A stretch of 47,500 bases of DNA from Sphaeroforma sirkka (GCA_001586965.3 LUCW03001650.1:77501-125000), one strand, 5' to 3'; counted from the stretch's first letter, positions 19,210-30,580 are shown. The notes: generated from the letters alone by a model not told the origin. Numbers and translations: made by a program.

Positions 19210-19804
19210 TGTAAACTTCGATGGAAATTACTAGGTTTCAAACTATATTAAACTAAAATACAATTTAGTCAGTTAGGATTTAGCAGTGGTAGCTTGTGTA
19301 AGAATGATCGGGACTGCCTCTTGTTAAGAGCCTAAATATCCTCGATCACACAGGGCGTACCTCTAGCTGTTCTTTATTGAATAATTTTCACTAGAAGTAC
19401 TAAGAGTTCATGACCACTTGCCTAATTTGTAAATAGACATAATAACGTAAGTCACGTTAATACATTAGCTGATATAAATAAAGTTCCATCTGAAGAAAAG
19501 TTAAAAAAAGAAAAAGACTTATTGGATTTTGGAGATTGGCGGGAGGACCAAAATCTATAAGTAGTAGTTCGGAGATTATAAAATTTAGTTTATAATATCC
19601 TACATCTACTAATGTCTCAAATAGGTCCAAGTAGATGAGTCATACCAAATACTCAGGCTATTGGAGCCATCAAAGTGAATTTAGAACACTTTGGAAATAT
19701 TGGAAAAAGAGCTTGTACTAAATTATTTAAAATACAAATAACAACCAATGTAGTATCTCAATTGATCTTGATATTTTAGACTGACCGGAGGCCGTATTTC
19801 TACA
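19210..19804 (-). repeat. 5' LTR of element 1
   Basis: 595 bp, nearly identical to 14349-14943. The base next to its inner end does not start a TGG primer-binding site. Confidence 0.95.
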
Positions 19805-19808
19805 CGGA
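19805..19808. repeat. Target-site duplication CGGA (right, element 1)
   Basis: Matches 14345-14348. Confidence 0.9.
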
Positions 19809-20295
19809 TCAGTTAATAAATAATACACCAAACAAGAAGCGCAAGCGTGTAACGCTAAAAGAAGATGCAGTACCTACATTCAAAATATTACTTTCTACTG
19901 TTATGAATGCTTGCAAGTACCCGACTAGACGAATAGAGCGCCACAAGATACAGAGCTTAGCAATAAAACTATAGTACAGTTTAGGCACTACCAGCGGCAA
20001 AGCTAAATTTTGTTCGAGGATGTCGATATCTCAAGCTAGTGATAAAATCACACCCCTGTTTCATGAACATAGAAGGAAGCTACGTGAAATGATGGATAAC
20101 AGCAAAAGGAACGAGAACGAGAAGCATTTGGTGATCATAGTGGGTGGAGCACAGTTCATTCCTTTAAGATGTTAGAATAGCTTGCTTTACGTCGAAAGAC
20201 CACAGGCGAGGCAACTCTGGCATAGTAGACTGCTAGAGCAGAAGATCAGTCCTTTGTACACTAGTCCAGTATATGTGACAGAACATCTAGCTTAA
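19807..20295 (+). pseudogene. 3' part of the THAP-like gene, with two in-frame TAG codons
   Basis: One frame runs from the insertion to TAA 20293 with only TAG at 19972 and TAG at 20173 inside. It opens with the THAP C-terminal signature: HFSPD (before the insertion), then QLINNTPNKKRKRVTLKE and DAVPTFK; AVPTF is the hallmark end of THAP fingers. The remaining ~140 residues are charged (PLFHEHRRKLREMMD and similar) and I do not recognise them. Continuity of this frame across the retrotransposon, once one copy of CGGA is dropped, shows that element 1 interrupted a former gene. Confidence 0.5.
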
Positions 20296-20520
20296 TTAAT
20301 CTCTATCAAATTAAGTGTATAACCTACTACAACTGAGCTCTAGCCACATATACTAGACTACCATTTGAAGAAAAAAAATGTCTTCCTAGTACATGGATTG
20401 ACTACCCTCTAAGTTCAATTCGATCTGATTTCACTGGTTTAACGATTTACACATTCACACATACAGAGAGAAAACTTAACGATCCCTCTAGCTTCCACTC
20501 CTCAAGTCTTAACAATAATT
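20296..20520. other. Spacer after the THAP-like remnant
   Basis: AT-rich. The first 40 bases (TAGCTTAAT ... AAATTAAGTGTA ... TACTACA) are similar to 37333-37385, which follows another broken ORF. Confidence 0.5.
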
Positions 20521-20634
20521 ATGGTCTCGTTCCAACCACCCACTGATGGCATTATTCCCCGCAACAACGTTCGCCGAGTGCTATCCATGTGTTATGGTCG
20601 TCGCAACCGACCCATTTTTCCCTTGACCTTTTGA
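20521..20634 (+). pseudogene. Short ORF abutting the LTR of element 2
   Basis: 37 codons from ATG to TGA, ending four bases before the LTR. It may be the first part of the ORF that resumes at 37010 after element 2. No recognised domain; basic (RRVLSMCYGRRNRP). Confidence 0.3.
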
Positions 20635-20637
20635 ATG

Positions 20638-21203
20638 TGTAAATTTCGATGGATATTTCTATGTTTTAAAATATGTTATATAAACTAAGATACAATTTAA
20701 GTCAGTTAGGATTTAGCGTGGTAGCTTGTGTAAGAATGATCGGGACTCCCTCTTGGTAAGAGCCTTGATATTCTCGATCACGCAGGACGTACCTCTAGCT
20801 GTTCTTTATTGAAGAAAATTCATAAGTGTCCATGACCACATATCTTAAGTCAAGTTAATACATTAGCTAATATAAATAAAGATCCATCTGACGAAAAGTT
20901 GAAAAAAAGAAAAATACTTATTGGATTTTGGAGATTGGCGGGAAGACCAAAACCTGTAAGTAGTAGTTCAGAGATTATAAAATTTAGTATATAATATCCT
21001 ACATCTACTATCGTCTCAAATAGGTCCAAGGAAATGAGTCCTACCAAATACTCCGGCTATTGGAGCCATCAAAGTGAAAAATTAGAACATTTTGGAAATA
21101 TTGGAAAAAGAACTTGTATCAAATTATTTAAATACAAATAAAAACCAATATATTTTCTCATTTGATCTTGATATTTAGACTGACCGGGGGCCATATTTCT
21201 ACA
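20638..21203 (-). repeat. 3' LTR of element 2
   Basis: 566 bp, TGTAAATTTCG to TTTCTACA on plus; shortened by small deletions relative to the other copies. Confidence 0.9.
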
Positions 21204-21283
21204 TAGCCCCCAGTAGCTTTTAGGACTACAGACGTACGTGAAGGTACAATTTAGTAAACCAAAGTAAAACGGTTTCGGCCATG

Positions 21284-22116
21284 GTTTATCGAGTAAGTAT
21301 GTGCCTATATGTACGAGTTCAAGACTCATGTTGTACTATTTAGTCCAGTAGTCATTTCCGATGTAGGCGCCTTACGTTTATTAAGGTAATAGCCAAAGGT
21401 AGTTCTTCATTAGTAAGTAAGTTCGAAGGAACTTTTTGCTCAGTTGGTGAGCAGATCGGAAAGTTTAGTCACATAGGAAATGGGTGGCAAATAGGGAATT
21501 TCATATCCATCCGGGTTTGTAGTCACCTGAGGAAACCCTTTCCGTTTATCTCGTGTGTTCTTATGTAAACACTTATTCCATTCTTATTAAAGATACGAAG
21601 GAAGTCGCAAAATTCACGAAATGCATCGGAGGTTAGCCAAGCTACTGTTCCATCCATAAAACGGGTCTTGTAGTAAGTGAAACCGTTGTGACTCCATAAC
21701 TGGGACATCAGAATCAAATGAGCGAGCGAATGAGAGTTCGGAGGTAGGGATACAGTGAGTGCCTAGATTAGTTGCGCTAGTACCATCTATGTTATTCACT
21801 TCGTAAGTATCACTCTTCTCATCATGGTAGGAAATAACAAAAGGTCCGATTGTCTTAGAAGAGAGCTTGGTAACGTGGACATTGCGATTTATAAGGCTAA
21901 CATAATCGTCAACTTTGAAATGAACAATGTTCTTAGTGTTATTCCATCGGTCATACGCTTTAAATAAGACACGATTTTTGTGCTCGAGTAAACAGTGGTA
22001 AACAACGTTCTGCATATGCTCGATTTTTTGTAGCCACGGAGTAACGTGTTTCTTGGCATTGCGATTTATAATGCTAACATAATCGCCATGTTTGAAATGA
22101 ACAATGTTCTTAGTGT
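21284..22116 (-). pseudogene. Integrase C-terminal part of element 2 with a local tandem duplication
   Basis: Matches 15071-15860 of element 1: GPFVI module, then the chromodomain-like YYKTRFMDGTVAWLTSDAF, with several indels. The segment 21883-22052 is followed directly by the start of a second copy (22057-22116, continuing at 30895-31013), a duplication of about 180 bp not present in element 1. Element 3 inserted into the second unit. Confidence 0.8.
22113..22116. repeat. Target-site duplication GTGT (left, element 3)
   Basis: GTGT precedes the TGTGGTCAG end; repeated at 30895-30898. Element 1 shows the empty target (TTAGTGTTATTCC). Confidence 0.9.
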
Positions 22117-22364
22117 TGTGGTCAGAATACAAGTACTTAGATTCATTTGATTATTTTAGGTTTATTACAAGTTTTACAGTTTATCAGAATAGTCTGATAA
22201 ACTGTGTTTAGGGTTTTGCTGGTTTTACAGCACATGACTAATGACTCATTTCAAGAGTCAGTCATTTTAATATTGCTGTTTATAATTACTAATAAATGAA
22301 CAACGTCACCCTCCTTGAGGAGGGAGAACGTTGTGATACAGCTATCCAGCGTATACTTACTACA
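22117..22364 (+). repeat. 5' LTR of element 3
   Basis: TGTGGTCAG to ACTTACTACA. Contains an inverted repeat (TTTATCAGA/TCTGATAAA, 22179-22203), a bZIP-type TGACTCA (22242-22248) within a larger inverted repeat, and AATAAA at 22291-22296. Confidence 0.93.
22234..22265 (+). promoter_or_regulatory. AP-1/GCN4-like bZIP sites in an inverted repeat of the LTR
   Basis: ATGACT, then TGACTCA, then AGTCAGTCAT on the other side of a short loop; kept in the 3' LTR (TGACTCA at 30772-30778). Could be an enhancer of the element; function is inference. Confidence 0.4.
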
Positions 22365-23220
22365 TTTTTAACTTACCATAGAAGTTGTTAGTTTATTAGT
22401 AATTACAGGGAAAGCTACAGAATTAGAACTAGTCAGTAGCTGGCACATATTATTTTTTATAAGTATAACAATTGAAAAACGATACGAACAACGAATGTCG
22501 CATCAAAAGAAACGATTTAGATTATCCGGTCGTTGTACTAACGACGGTGAGGAGGGAGAACGTTGTGATCAGTTATCCAGCATATACATACTACATTTTT
22601 AACTTACCATAGAAGTTGTTAGTTTATTAGTAATTACAGGGAAAGCTACAGAATAAAAACTAGTCACGCATATTTTTTGTTATAAGTATAACAATTGAAA
22701 AACGATACGAACAACGAATGTCGCATCAAAAGAAACGATTTAGATTATCCGGTCGTTGTACTAACGACGGTGAGGAGGAGAACGTTGTGATACAGTTATC
22801 CAGCATATATACATACTATTTTTTAACTTACCATAGAAGTTGTTAGTTTATTAGTAATTACAGGAAAGCTACAGAATAAAAAACTAGTCACGCATATTTT
22901 TTTTGTTATAAGTATAACAATTGAAAAACGATCCGAACAACGAATGTCGCATCAAAAGAAACGATTTAGATTATCCGGTCGTTGTACTAACGACGGTGAG
23001 GAGGGAGAACGTTGTGATACAGTTATCCAGCATATACATACTACATTTTTAACTTACCATAGAAGTTGTTAGTTTATTAGTAATTACAGGAAAGCTACAG
23101 AATAAAAACTAGTCACGCATATTTTTTGTGTTATAAGTATAACAATTGAAAAACGATACGAACAAAGAATGTCGCATCAAAAGGAACGATTTAGATTATC
23201 CAGTCGTTGTACTAACGACG
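22317..23220 (+). repeat. Four tandem ~223-232 bp repeats that include the LTR 3' end
   Basis: Units begin at GAGGAGGGAGAACG (22317, 22549, 22772, 22998) and end with CGTTGTACTAACGACG. The first unit starts within the LTR; its last 48 bp (22317-22364) are LTR and the rest leader, so each later unit carries a copy of the LTR end joined to leader. Confidence 0.92.
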
Positions 23221-24400
23221 TTTGGACAACGAGTATGAAGAAAGAATCTACTAATACGGGTGAAACCGATGAGCGAACATTCCAATCAAGTACAACATTA
23301 GCCAGGGTCAACAAGGAAGGTCTCAAGACGATCAAATGACGAAATCAGAGAATCAGCCAGGATCCACAGATATGTAGTCATGTGTGAGTACAGGTAGGAA
23401 GGTTGTTTTCAGTGTGAGACAAGTACAAATTGAATTGCAAGTTAATGAGCTTAAATTATATTTAAGTAGTTGTTAGAAGAAAAGAAAAGAAATAGGATCC
23501 ACAGTAGTAGAGATGGGAGATGTACATGGTTAGTGCCGACTCGGTTAATACTATGACGCAAAGAATCAGCGGCATACTATATTATTTTACAAAGTTTTAA
23601 GAATGGGAAAGGTAAAAGACCAACGATAAATATATATTAGGCAACACGTCAAAAGACTGCATAACGTGTTCTAAGGACGTGAGCAGACCGATGATTTAAG
23701 TCATAGGAAATGGAATCGCAAGACATGTGCATCTAATGGCATCTATACGTAACTAAGTAGGAGGATACAAGGAAGCATATAGAGACATAAGTAAGCGTCT
23801 GTGAGTTATTAGGAGCATATATGGGTGGGGGCATACATAACACGAACGATGTAAGTAAATACATGGGTAAATTGTGAAAATGATATGCGAACACACTCAA
23901 ATCACTAGAACTTCCAGATAAATCAGGTTAACGGAGAAGTGTGGTTGACGGCAGCCTAGTTTAGGAGTGCACTAACGAGCAATCGTTCTTAGATCGAGAA
24001 GCATATTCCAACAGCCGCAACAGCACATGACAAGGACATCACGGGTAAGAAGAGTAAATAGGAGCGATAAGGGAAGTTCCCGACAGGGTCCTGCGAATAG
24101 GCCGTCATTAGGTCGGAGCAGGAGCAGGCGAGGAGTAGACCAAGAAGTTGCTCCGACTAATGAGGCACTTAACCACATGTAATTGTGGGATGGAGAGTTA
24201 GACAGCAGGTAATGTTAGAGTAGATAGACTATCCACACTACTGGTGTTAGTGAAGGAAATGAAACAGTAACGAGGGAACCCACGAGCTCCTCGGAGATCG
24301 ATGTCGAGACGTTATGTGTTTGAAGGATGGAATTTGGTAGAAAATGGACATTTATATCTAGTACTCTATCAGTTCATTCGCACACATTTCTAGTTCTCCA
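23221..24400 (+). other. Long leader of element 3 between repeats and gag
   Basis: About 1.2 kb without a convincing ORF. Probably 5' untranslated RNA of the element and packaging region; no structure identified by eye. Confidence 0.5.
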
Positions 24401-26482
24401 TTGACAAACAACTCACCAACCATGTCCTACCCCCGCCAAAGTCGTAGACACCAACTCTTGAATCCTGTGCGCCGCAAGGAAGATGATATCGACCGACGTG
24501 GAACTAAACGTCGTCAGTCCCATACGGAACGTTCCGCTCCGCACTCAGGTCAGGCTCTGGAGGGGCAACAACAGACACGTCTTGGGGCTCCATACCCTGT
24601 TTCCGCGGACGACAAGCAGCCACCAACAGCAAACAAAGATGGACCTGTATAGTCTGACGAGGCTGTCATATTCGAGGGTGAGACCAAGGAAGTGCCCGAC
24701 CTGCGTGTGGACAGCAGTCAGACTTTTATTGGGGAACAGGTAGCTAGTAAAGGTCTGTCCTCTCGTTCGTCTCCGGGTACTCCAGGGGCCTTCTCCTCCA
24801 GTAATGACCAACCACGCCTCCCACCTAACAAGTGGAGGCGTCACCGGCGCCGTACCAACAACAAGGAAACGGCACGGGAACAATTGTCAGCTCAGAAATT
24901 TACAGAGCTGATGGCACAACAGTAGTCTCTCTTGGAAAAATACGAACAGATGTTGCAGCGCATAAACGCCGGACGAACTTCAATAGGGCCGGCTGCTAAG
25001 GGGAGATCTTCTGACGCACACAAACGGGTACAGGCAGTACCAGAGGACGCAGACAACCCTACCTTCCAAATCTAAGGCTGTAAGCGTCCGTACCATGGAC
25101 TCGGGTACAAATCACCAGGGTCAGAGGACCGTTCAACCGAGGAGGAGGATACTCTGTCTGCCAGTGGGAACACACCAACTTTTCAAGAGTTCGCACATGA
25201 ACAAGTATTAGCCAAACAGAACCCTCATGGTAAGAAGGCGGTGACGAATAGACAGGATCGATTAAGTACGAACCTGCGCCAACAACAGCAACACCAGTGG
25301 GACGAGAAAGAAGCGCCCAGTGAATATGTACAGACACCTAAACGGCAAAAGAAGGAGACACCAGTACCTCCACCTACACCGGCTAGTATCGAGAAAAGCC
25401 GACAGACGCTACACGCACGGATACTACATTTAAGTGACGAGCTATGCCAAGCAATCGAGGAGAGTAACACGGCTCGAGCTGAAGCTCTTCGGGGCTTGAT
25501 TGAGACACTTCGAGCTACATTAGAGTCCCGACCAGTAGAGAAGCGTCCCGTACCTTCACCACGTACGTGGCCTGATTGGCCGTCGAACAGATACTACCTA
25601 CATGATATTATGGAACGGGACACAAGAGGGGCGCTCCTCGAGGCGTTCAAGAACGCACAAATCGCAGGGTTGGACGAGAGTTGGAACCTTACATGATTTC
25701 ATAAGGTACTATCTTTCTTCAAGGCGGAGAAGTCAACACTGGACTACATCCGCGACAATTCTGAACGGTTGAAGACATGGACACCTCAACTACAGATCGA
25801 ACAGATCTGTTCGCACGAAACACAAGCCACTGTCGATCCCGCGTTTCGCAAGTTAGCCAAGGGCCAAAGTCGGAACATGCACACTCCTCTTATGGAACAA
25901 ATGACACAGCTCATGGAGAACCACAGGAGGGCACGTGAACGGTGCCAGACAGATGCCGACTTCCAACGGAATTTATTGAACCACTGCATTGTGCAACTGT
26001 TAGAAGAAGCTCTCAACAGCCGTACGTATGAACATACTCTACAGTTGCATCCCAAATGGCAACTGATGGAGACACACGAGCTTGTACAGCTGTTGAGCCC
26101 TGACATTCAGGATGCACAGCAACGTACGACAGCACGTCTCCAGAGTCGCAACAACCGCGAGGGCCCGACGACCAATGGAAGTCACGACTACACCAATAGT
26201 CGCCCCAACTTACAGACGAGTAGACGACAAACGCAGAATTGGACTCAACGGTCCCAACCTACGGTACCAACAACTTGTGCGGGGTGCCAGGCACAAGCGC
26301 CACCAGGTGGTAGTCACATCCCACGGTGTCATCATTTCAAGGCGTCGCAAGCGGTGAGCGCGGAGGGTCGGGCAAGGCTATTCGACAACAACCATCCTTC
26401 GAGGGACGTACAATCAGTACACAGACCTCCACAACATCAACCGCAGGACAGGGGCAGTATACATCCCAGACCAGAGACATAG
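24401..26482 (+). pseudogene. Gag of element 3, single frame with four in-frame stops
   Basis: One frame from about ATG 24401 or 24422 to TAG 26480 (about 690 codons), broken only by TAG 24650, TAG 24923, TAA 25073 and TGA 25694; no frameshift seen. The N-terminal half is basic and Pro/Gln-rich; the central part is helical with charged residues; the C-terminus has a zinc-knuckle-like CX2CX9HX3C (CAGCQAQ to PRC, about 26278-26331). The last ~150 bp overlap the start of pol in the frame one base back, the arrangement expected for a -1 frameshift. Confidence 0.8.
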
Positions 26483-29400
26483 TCACAATATGTCCGACGC
26501 CTCAAGTACAGGTTAATGCGATTACACAGGACGAAGTCTTGGCTCTACCATCGGAAGCTACGGAGATTCATATCAACACGATTCTTCACGAAGACTTCGA
26601 GCACATGACGTCAACACCAAACCACGCCTATGAGACGTGGGAGTCGGTAGCCGATCACGCATGAGAGGTGAGGGTGTCTGAGTCGGATAGAAGCTTCATA
26701 TTTGTTACCACGATTGGAGCAGTGATGGCAATACAAGACCCATTGCTGACGTCAGATAACCGAGTCTATATTCAAGTACAAATCAACGGACGTACGTTCA
26801 AAGCCTTGATAGACACGGGAGCAAATAGAAGTTGTATCTCACAGACATCCGCAGACCTCCTTGGCCGACCAATAACTCCGGCAACACCTGGGTCATTTAT
26901 ATATTTAGCTGACACGGCGGTTCGAACTCCTCGACTGGGGACGACGGAAGTGGTACCTATAAGGTACGGCACCAGAATTATCGACGGTTCATTGGAATTG
27001 ATGAACTTGCCGGTGGGTATAGATGTCATAGTGGGGCAAGATATGTTGAAAGGCTTGGGCCTATACATAGGCGGTATCCGATCGCCACTTGCACCAATAG
27101 ACCGCACGGAACTAGATGAGCTCCTCGAACCCATACCACGCCGACAAGCACCTAACACGACGGAACCCGTTGATGTACGCTAACAGTTGGCACGGGATTT
27201 GGAAGCCAATGCGAAGATTGCCGACAACGCACGCTGTCGTCTGGAAGGGAGTGAGGTAACCATCCCAGTTACCCACGAACAAGCGATTCAGATACGTAGA
27301 TCGACGCGTAACTTCGTATCCGATCGATGGCTCCCCTATGTGAATGAACAAGTGAAGAAGTGGTTGACGGATTTGGTGATTACGAAACGAACGACACCAA
27401 CGACTGTTAATCTTCTTCTCCTTGCGGTACCGACATTCGATGCGGAAGGCAACGTCAAGAAGGTACGCGTGTGTTTAGATATGCGTGCCGTTAACGCGCT
27501 TATTCCTGGTGACCAGTTCCTGATCCCCAAGGTCAACGAACTCATATCCCGCCTCAAGAGTAATATGTACTACACGACGCTGGACATATCGGCTGCATAC
27601 CACAGGCTGCCCATCCATCCAGACTCACAATACTTATTTAGTTTTACACACGAACGTTATCAGTACTCGTTCACATCAGCACCGTTCGGTCTTCATGTAC
27701 TCACGCAGCAGTTCCAACGTACCTTGAGTACGATACTTGATGGCTTACCGGTTCACCACTATATCGATGACATAGTTATCGCTAGTGACGATTATGACGA
27801 GCACGTTAGGACGGTGTAGAAGGTGATACAACGCTTAACATACCACAGTTTTAAGCTTAACCCTGCCAAGTGCCACTTCGCTATTTCCGAAGTCATGATC
27901 CTAGGGGCCAAGCTGATCGACTGGACCACACCACTACGGTACAAAGATATAGCCTCGGCGTTGGGTTTAGCAAATTACCTCCACGAACATCTGCCTAATT
28001 TCGCGAACACGGTCGCACCCTTGCGCGAATTTCGCAAACTCAAACCAAAGGAGTTGATAGGTGATCGTTGGGAGGAGAGACATGCACAGGCGTGGCAGGC
28101 AATGAAGGACGCAGTGGTGAATGCTGTGACGCTACACTTTCCGGTCGACGGCATTCCTTTGAACTTGAAAACCGACGCTAGTGATTACGGTTTGGGGGGA
28201 GCGCTATTACAATGGGTCGACGGTAAGAAACAATACTTAATGTTCTTTAGTAAGACTCTGAACCATGCGCAACAGAACTACGCCACACCTATGAAGGAGT
28301 TACTGGCATTGGTATATGGTCTGACACATTTCAGGGAATACTTGGATGGGCAACGGTTTGCGGTCTTCACGGACCACAAGGCCCTTGTGTATATGAACAC
28401 ACAGCTCAAGCTTAATCCGATGCTTCAGAAATGGCATCATATCATCACGCCATTCAACTTCACCATATCGCATATACCAGGAGAGACAAATGTGCTCCCG
28501 AACATGTTAAGTAGAGTACACGAGGGGACAGCGGAACAGGACGAACTCGAAATAATGTATACAGACTGCTGGCCATTCCCTAGTTACTTTGAACAAGCGC
28601 AACAACATTTCGGACCGAATGACATAGATGTATTTGCGGACCCAACCAACGCTCAGCTTCCTCGGTTCTGGACAAAGGATGATGGGGGAGGAGTGTTTGC
28701 CCACGACTGGTCGATAGTCGACGGATGGATGAACCCGCCTTGGGAACAGATACACAGGATATTACGCAAGATACGAGCCGACGGCGCACGGGCCACAGTA
28801 TGTCTACCATGGGTACCAAGAGCACCATGGTTTGACCTGTTCAAGCAGTTATTGCAGACGGAACCGGTGCTGGTACCACGGACACCGCACACGTTCCTCA
28901 AGTACGCTAAGTACGCATGTGGGAAGACACCATGAGGTCATACCGTAGTAGCACGGGTGGGTCCTCCCAATGGGTTCAAACTGTACCCGCTGTTTTCACA
29001 GCGACTTGGTTATGCAGAACCAAAGCATACAAAATATGTCATGTGCTTAGATACAGCGCGAGAAATCTCAGTGGCAATGGCAGATGCAGAGGGTCAACCG
29101 GCGTTTGCACAAGCGAGTCCGGAGGAGAAACAGCGCCGTACGCAACTCACGCAAGCGCAACACGAACAAGGACATCATGGGGCGGCGGACACAGTCCAAC
29201 AACTTCGTCAGAACGGTCATGTTTGGCCAGGGGCACTTGAGTTAGCCACAGAGGTTAAGCGGCAATGTGGCACATGTTTGGGACAGGACACACTTCATAA
29301 ATGCTTCCACCCGATGATCAGCATCGATGCACGCTACCCGTGGGACCATATTCAAGTGGACTTCATCCCGATGCCACTGTAGTCCAGACGCAAGAACAAT

Positions 29401-30186
29401 TATATTCTTCACGTCTTGGACATCGCCACAGGCTATTCTATCCTTCGAGTCACACCGGACAAGACAAAGAAAACCACGACACAGACACTCATAGAGATTT
29501 TTGGCGTGCATGGCTTCCCCCGTAAAATCCAAACAAGCATGGGAAATGAGTTCACCAACAAGATAGTGGAGCTTCTGGTGCAAGAAGTGGGGATGCTACA
29601 TAAGGTGTCTCCACCATATCGACCCCAAGTGCTGGGCGCGGCGGAACGACGTCATAAGGAGATTACACGTTCTATTCGACAATGCTGTGAGGCAGTTCCC
29701 CTTCGTTGAGACGAACGCCTTCCGTTTACGATGCTATACCAGAACCTTCGGATATCCCGCCGCCATAAAAGTGAACCATTTAGCGTGTACTTTGGCCGCC
29801 ACCATGTTCCGTTCGCCGATTTTACGGACGAGTTGCCGGATTCTCAGCCGATGACGTATGACACCTGGGCACAACGATTAGACCAGTTACAGGACACTAT
29901 ATTGCCGACCCTTCACCACATTACCAAGAAGTATACAGGCAAGCTTACGACGACATTTGACCGCCTGCATGCTCACGACTTAGTACATTTCGACGAAGGA
30001 GATGTGGTCATGGTACGATCAGAAGGCCGAACAACTAATGCTATGCGGCCATTGTTTGGACCATACGTAGTCAAAGCTAGACACGGTCAACGCTATGAGT
30101 TAGCGAACAACGATGGTTCCGCTCCACCAGAATTCAAGGACAAACCGGTACGGGTGAAACTCAAGACACACAGACCCACTAATTAA
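26326..30186 (+). pseudogene. Pol of element 3: protease, RT, RNase H, methyltransferase-like domain, integrase
   Basis: One frame with stops at 26662 (TGA), 27181 (TAA), 27817 (TAG), 28933 (TGA), 29380 (TAG), 29707 (TGA) and the end at 30184 (TAA). Aspartic protease ALIDTGANRSCIS (near 26804); RT with LDISAAYHRLP and YIDD (about 27757); RNase H with TDASDYGLGG and FTDHKALVYM; then DIDVFADPTN and NPPW (28732-28743), the methyltransferase-like segment; integrase zinc finger HX3H...CGTC (29160-29276); DDE core with first Asp in VDFIP, but TSMGNEF where the second Asp should be (Asp replaced by Ser) and Glu 36 residues on; GPY module FGPYVV (about 30055). The element cannot make a full polyprotein today. 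Confidence 0.88.
28590..28910 (+). other. Methyltransferase-like (DAM-like) domain within pol of element 3
   Basis: Between RNase H and integrase: GPNDIDVFADPTN, then FAHDW, GWMNPPW, ATVCLPWVPRAPWF. NPPW fits the (D/N)PP(Y/F/W) catalytic motif of adenine-N6 methyltransferases, and the pattern ID.FA...N ... NPPW ... P.W...PW is shared with element 2 and recalls the domain found after RNase H in DIRS retroelements. Enzyme activity is inference. Confidence 0.55.
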
Positions 30187-30400
30187 CGAAGACTTGTGGA
30201 CCGAAGGAGGGGTTGAGTTTCGCCATATTATCACACACCGTACGAATGATGAGACGGGGAAGTTGGAATGCCTGGTGAGATGGTGAGAAGGCGAACCAAC
30301 GTGGAAAACAGCAGAAGCTTTTGATGATGCCAACGATATCGCGGCCTACCACAAAGCTTCGCAGACACAGACACGTAAACGCCAACGCACACAAATCTAA
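30187..30400 (+). pseudogene. Chromodomain at the integrase C-terminus of element 3, frameshifted
   Basis: In the frame one base on from pol: GVEFRHIITHR, LECLVRW, then TGA at 30284, then EGEPTWKTAEAF and a basic tail to TAA 30398. This fits the chromodomain pattern (hydrophobic V.KI-like, LVKW, TWEP). One single-base shift joins it to pol. Chromodomains guide chromoviruses to methylated histone H3 chromatin. Confidence 0.75.
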
Positions 30401-30455
30401 TGATAACTCTTTGACGACCATTCGGTCGAACGGTACGCTCGAACCGTGATTTTCG

Positions 30456-30580
30456 AGCCCTCTAGCTCTCAGAGGTTAAATACCAGCGCACTGCTCTAGC
30501 TCTCCGAGAATAAAGCTCTCCGAGGATAACTGCCAGCACACTGCTCTAGCTCTCAGAGGATAAATGCCAGTACATAAGGT
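30456..30580 (+). repeat. Short direct repeats in the 3' region of element 3
   Basis: CTCTAGCTCTC(A/C)GAG and GGATAA.TGCCAG words recur about three times before the 3' LTR. Confidence 0.75.

Larger units (their letters stand above)
14349..19804 (-). mobile_element. Element 1: Ty3/Gypsy-type LTR retrotransposon, internally deleted, recent
   Basis: 5456 bp, coding strand minus, flanked by CGGA duplications. Two 595-bp LTRs differ at one base by eye, indicating recent insertion. Coding order on the minus strand: Gag, aspartic protease, a remnant from the RNase H-integrase interval, integrase with a chromodomain-like tail. The whole reverse transcriptase/RNase H segment and two further blocks are missing compared with element 2. 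Gag carries a tRNA-like insert. It lies inside the THAP-like gene. Confidence 0.93.

Noticed and set aside
22317..23220. CRISPR-like array
   Set aside because: Units are directly adjacent without spacers, over 220 bp long, and lie in a eukaryotic retrotransposon.
24401..30186. Stop codon reassignment explaining the interrupted frames
   Set aside because: All three stop codons interrupt element 3, while host genes end normally with TGA or TAA and have none inside.
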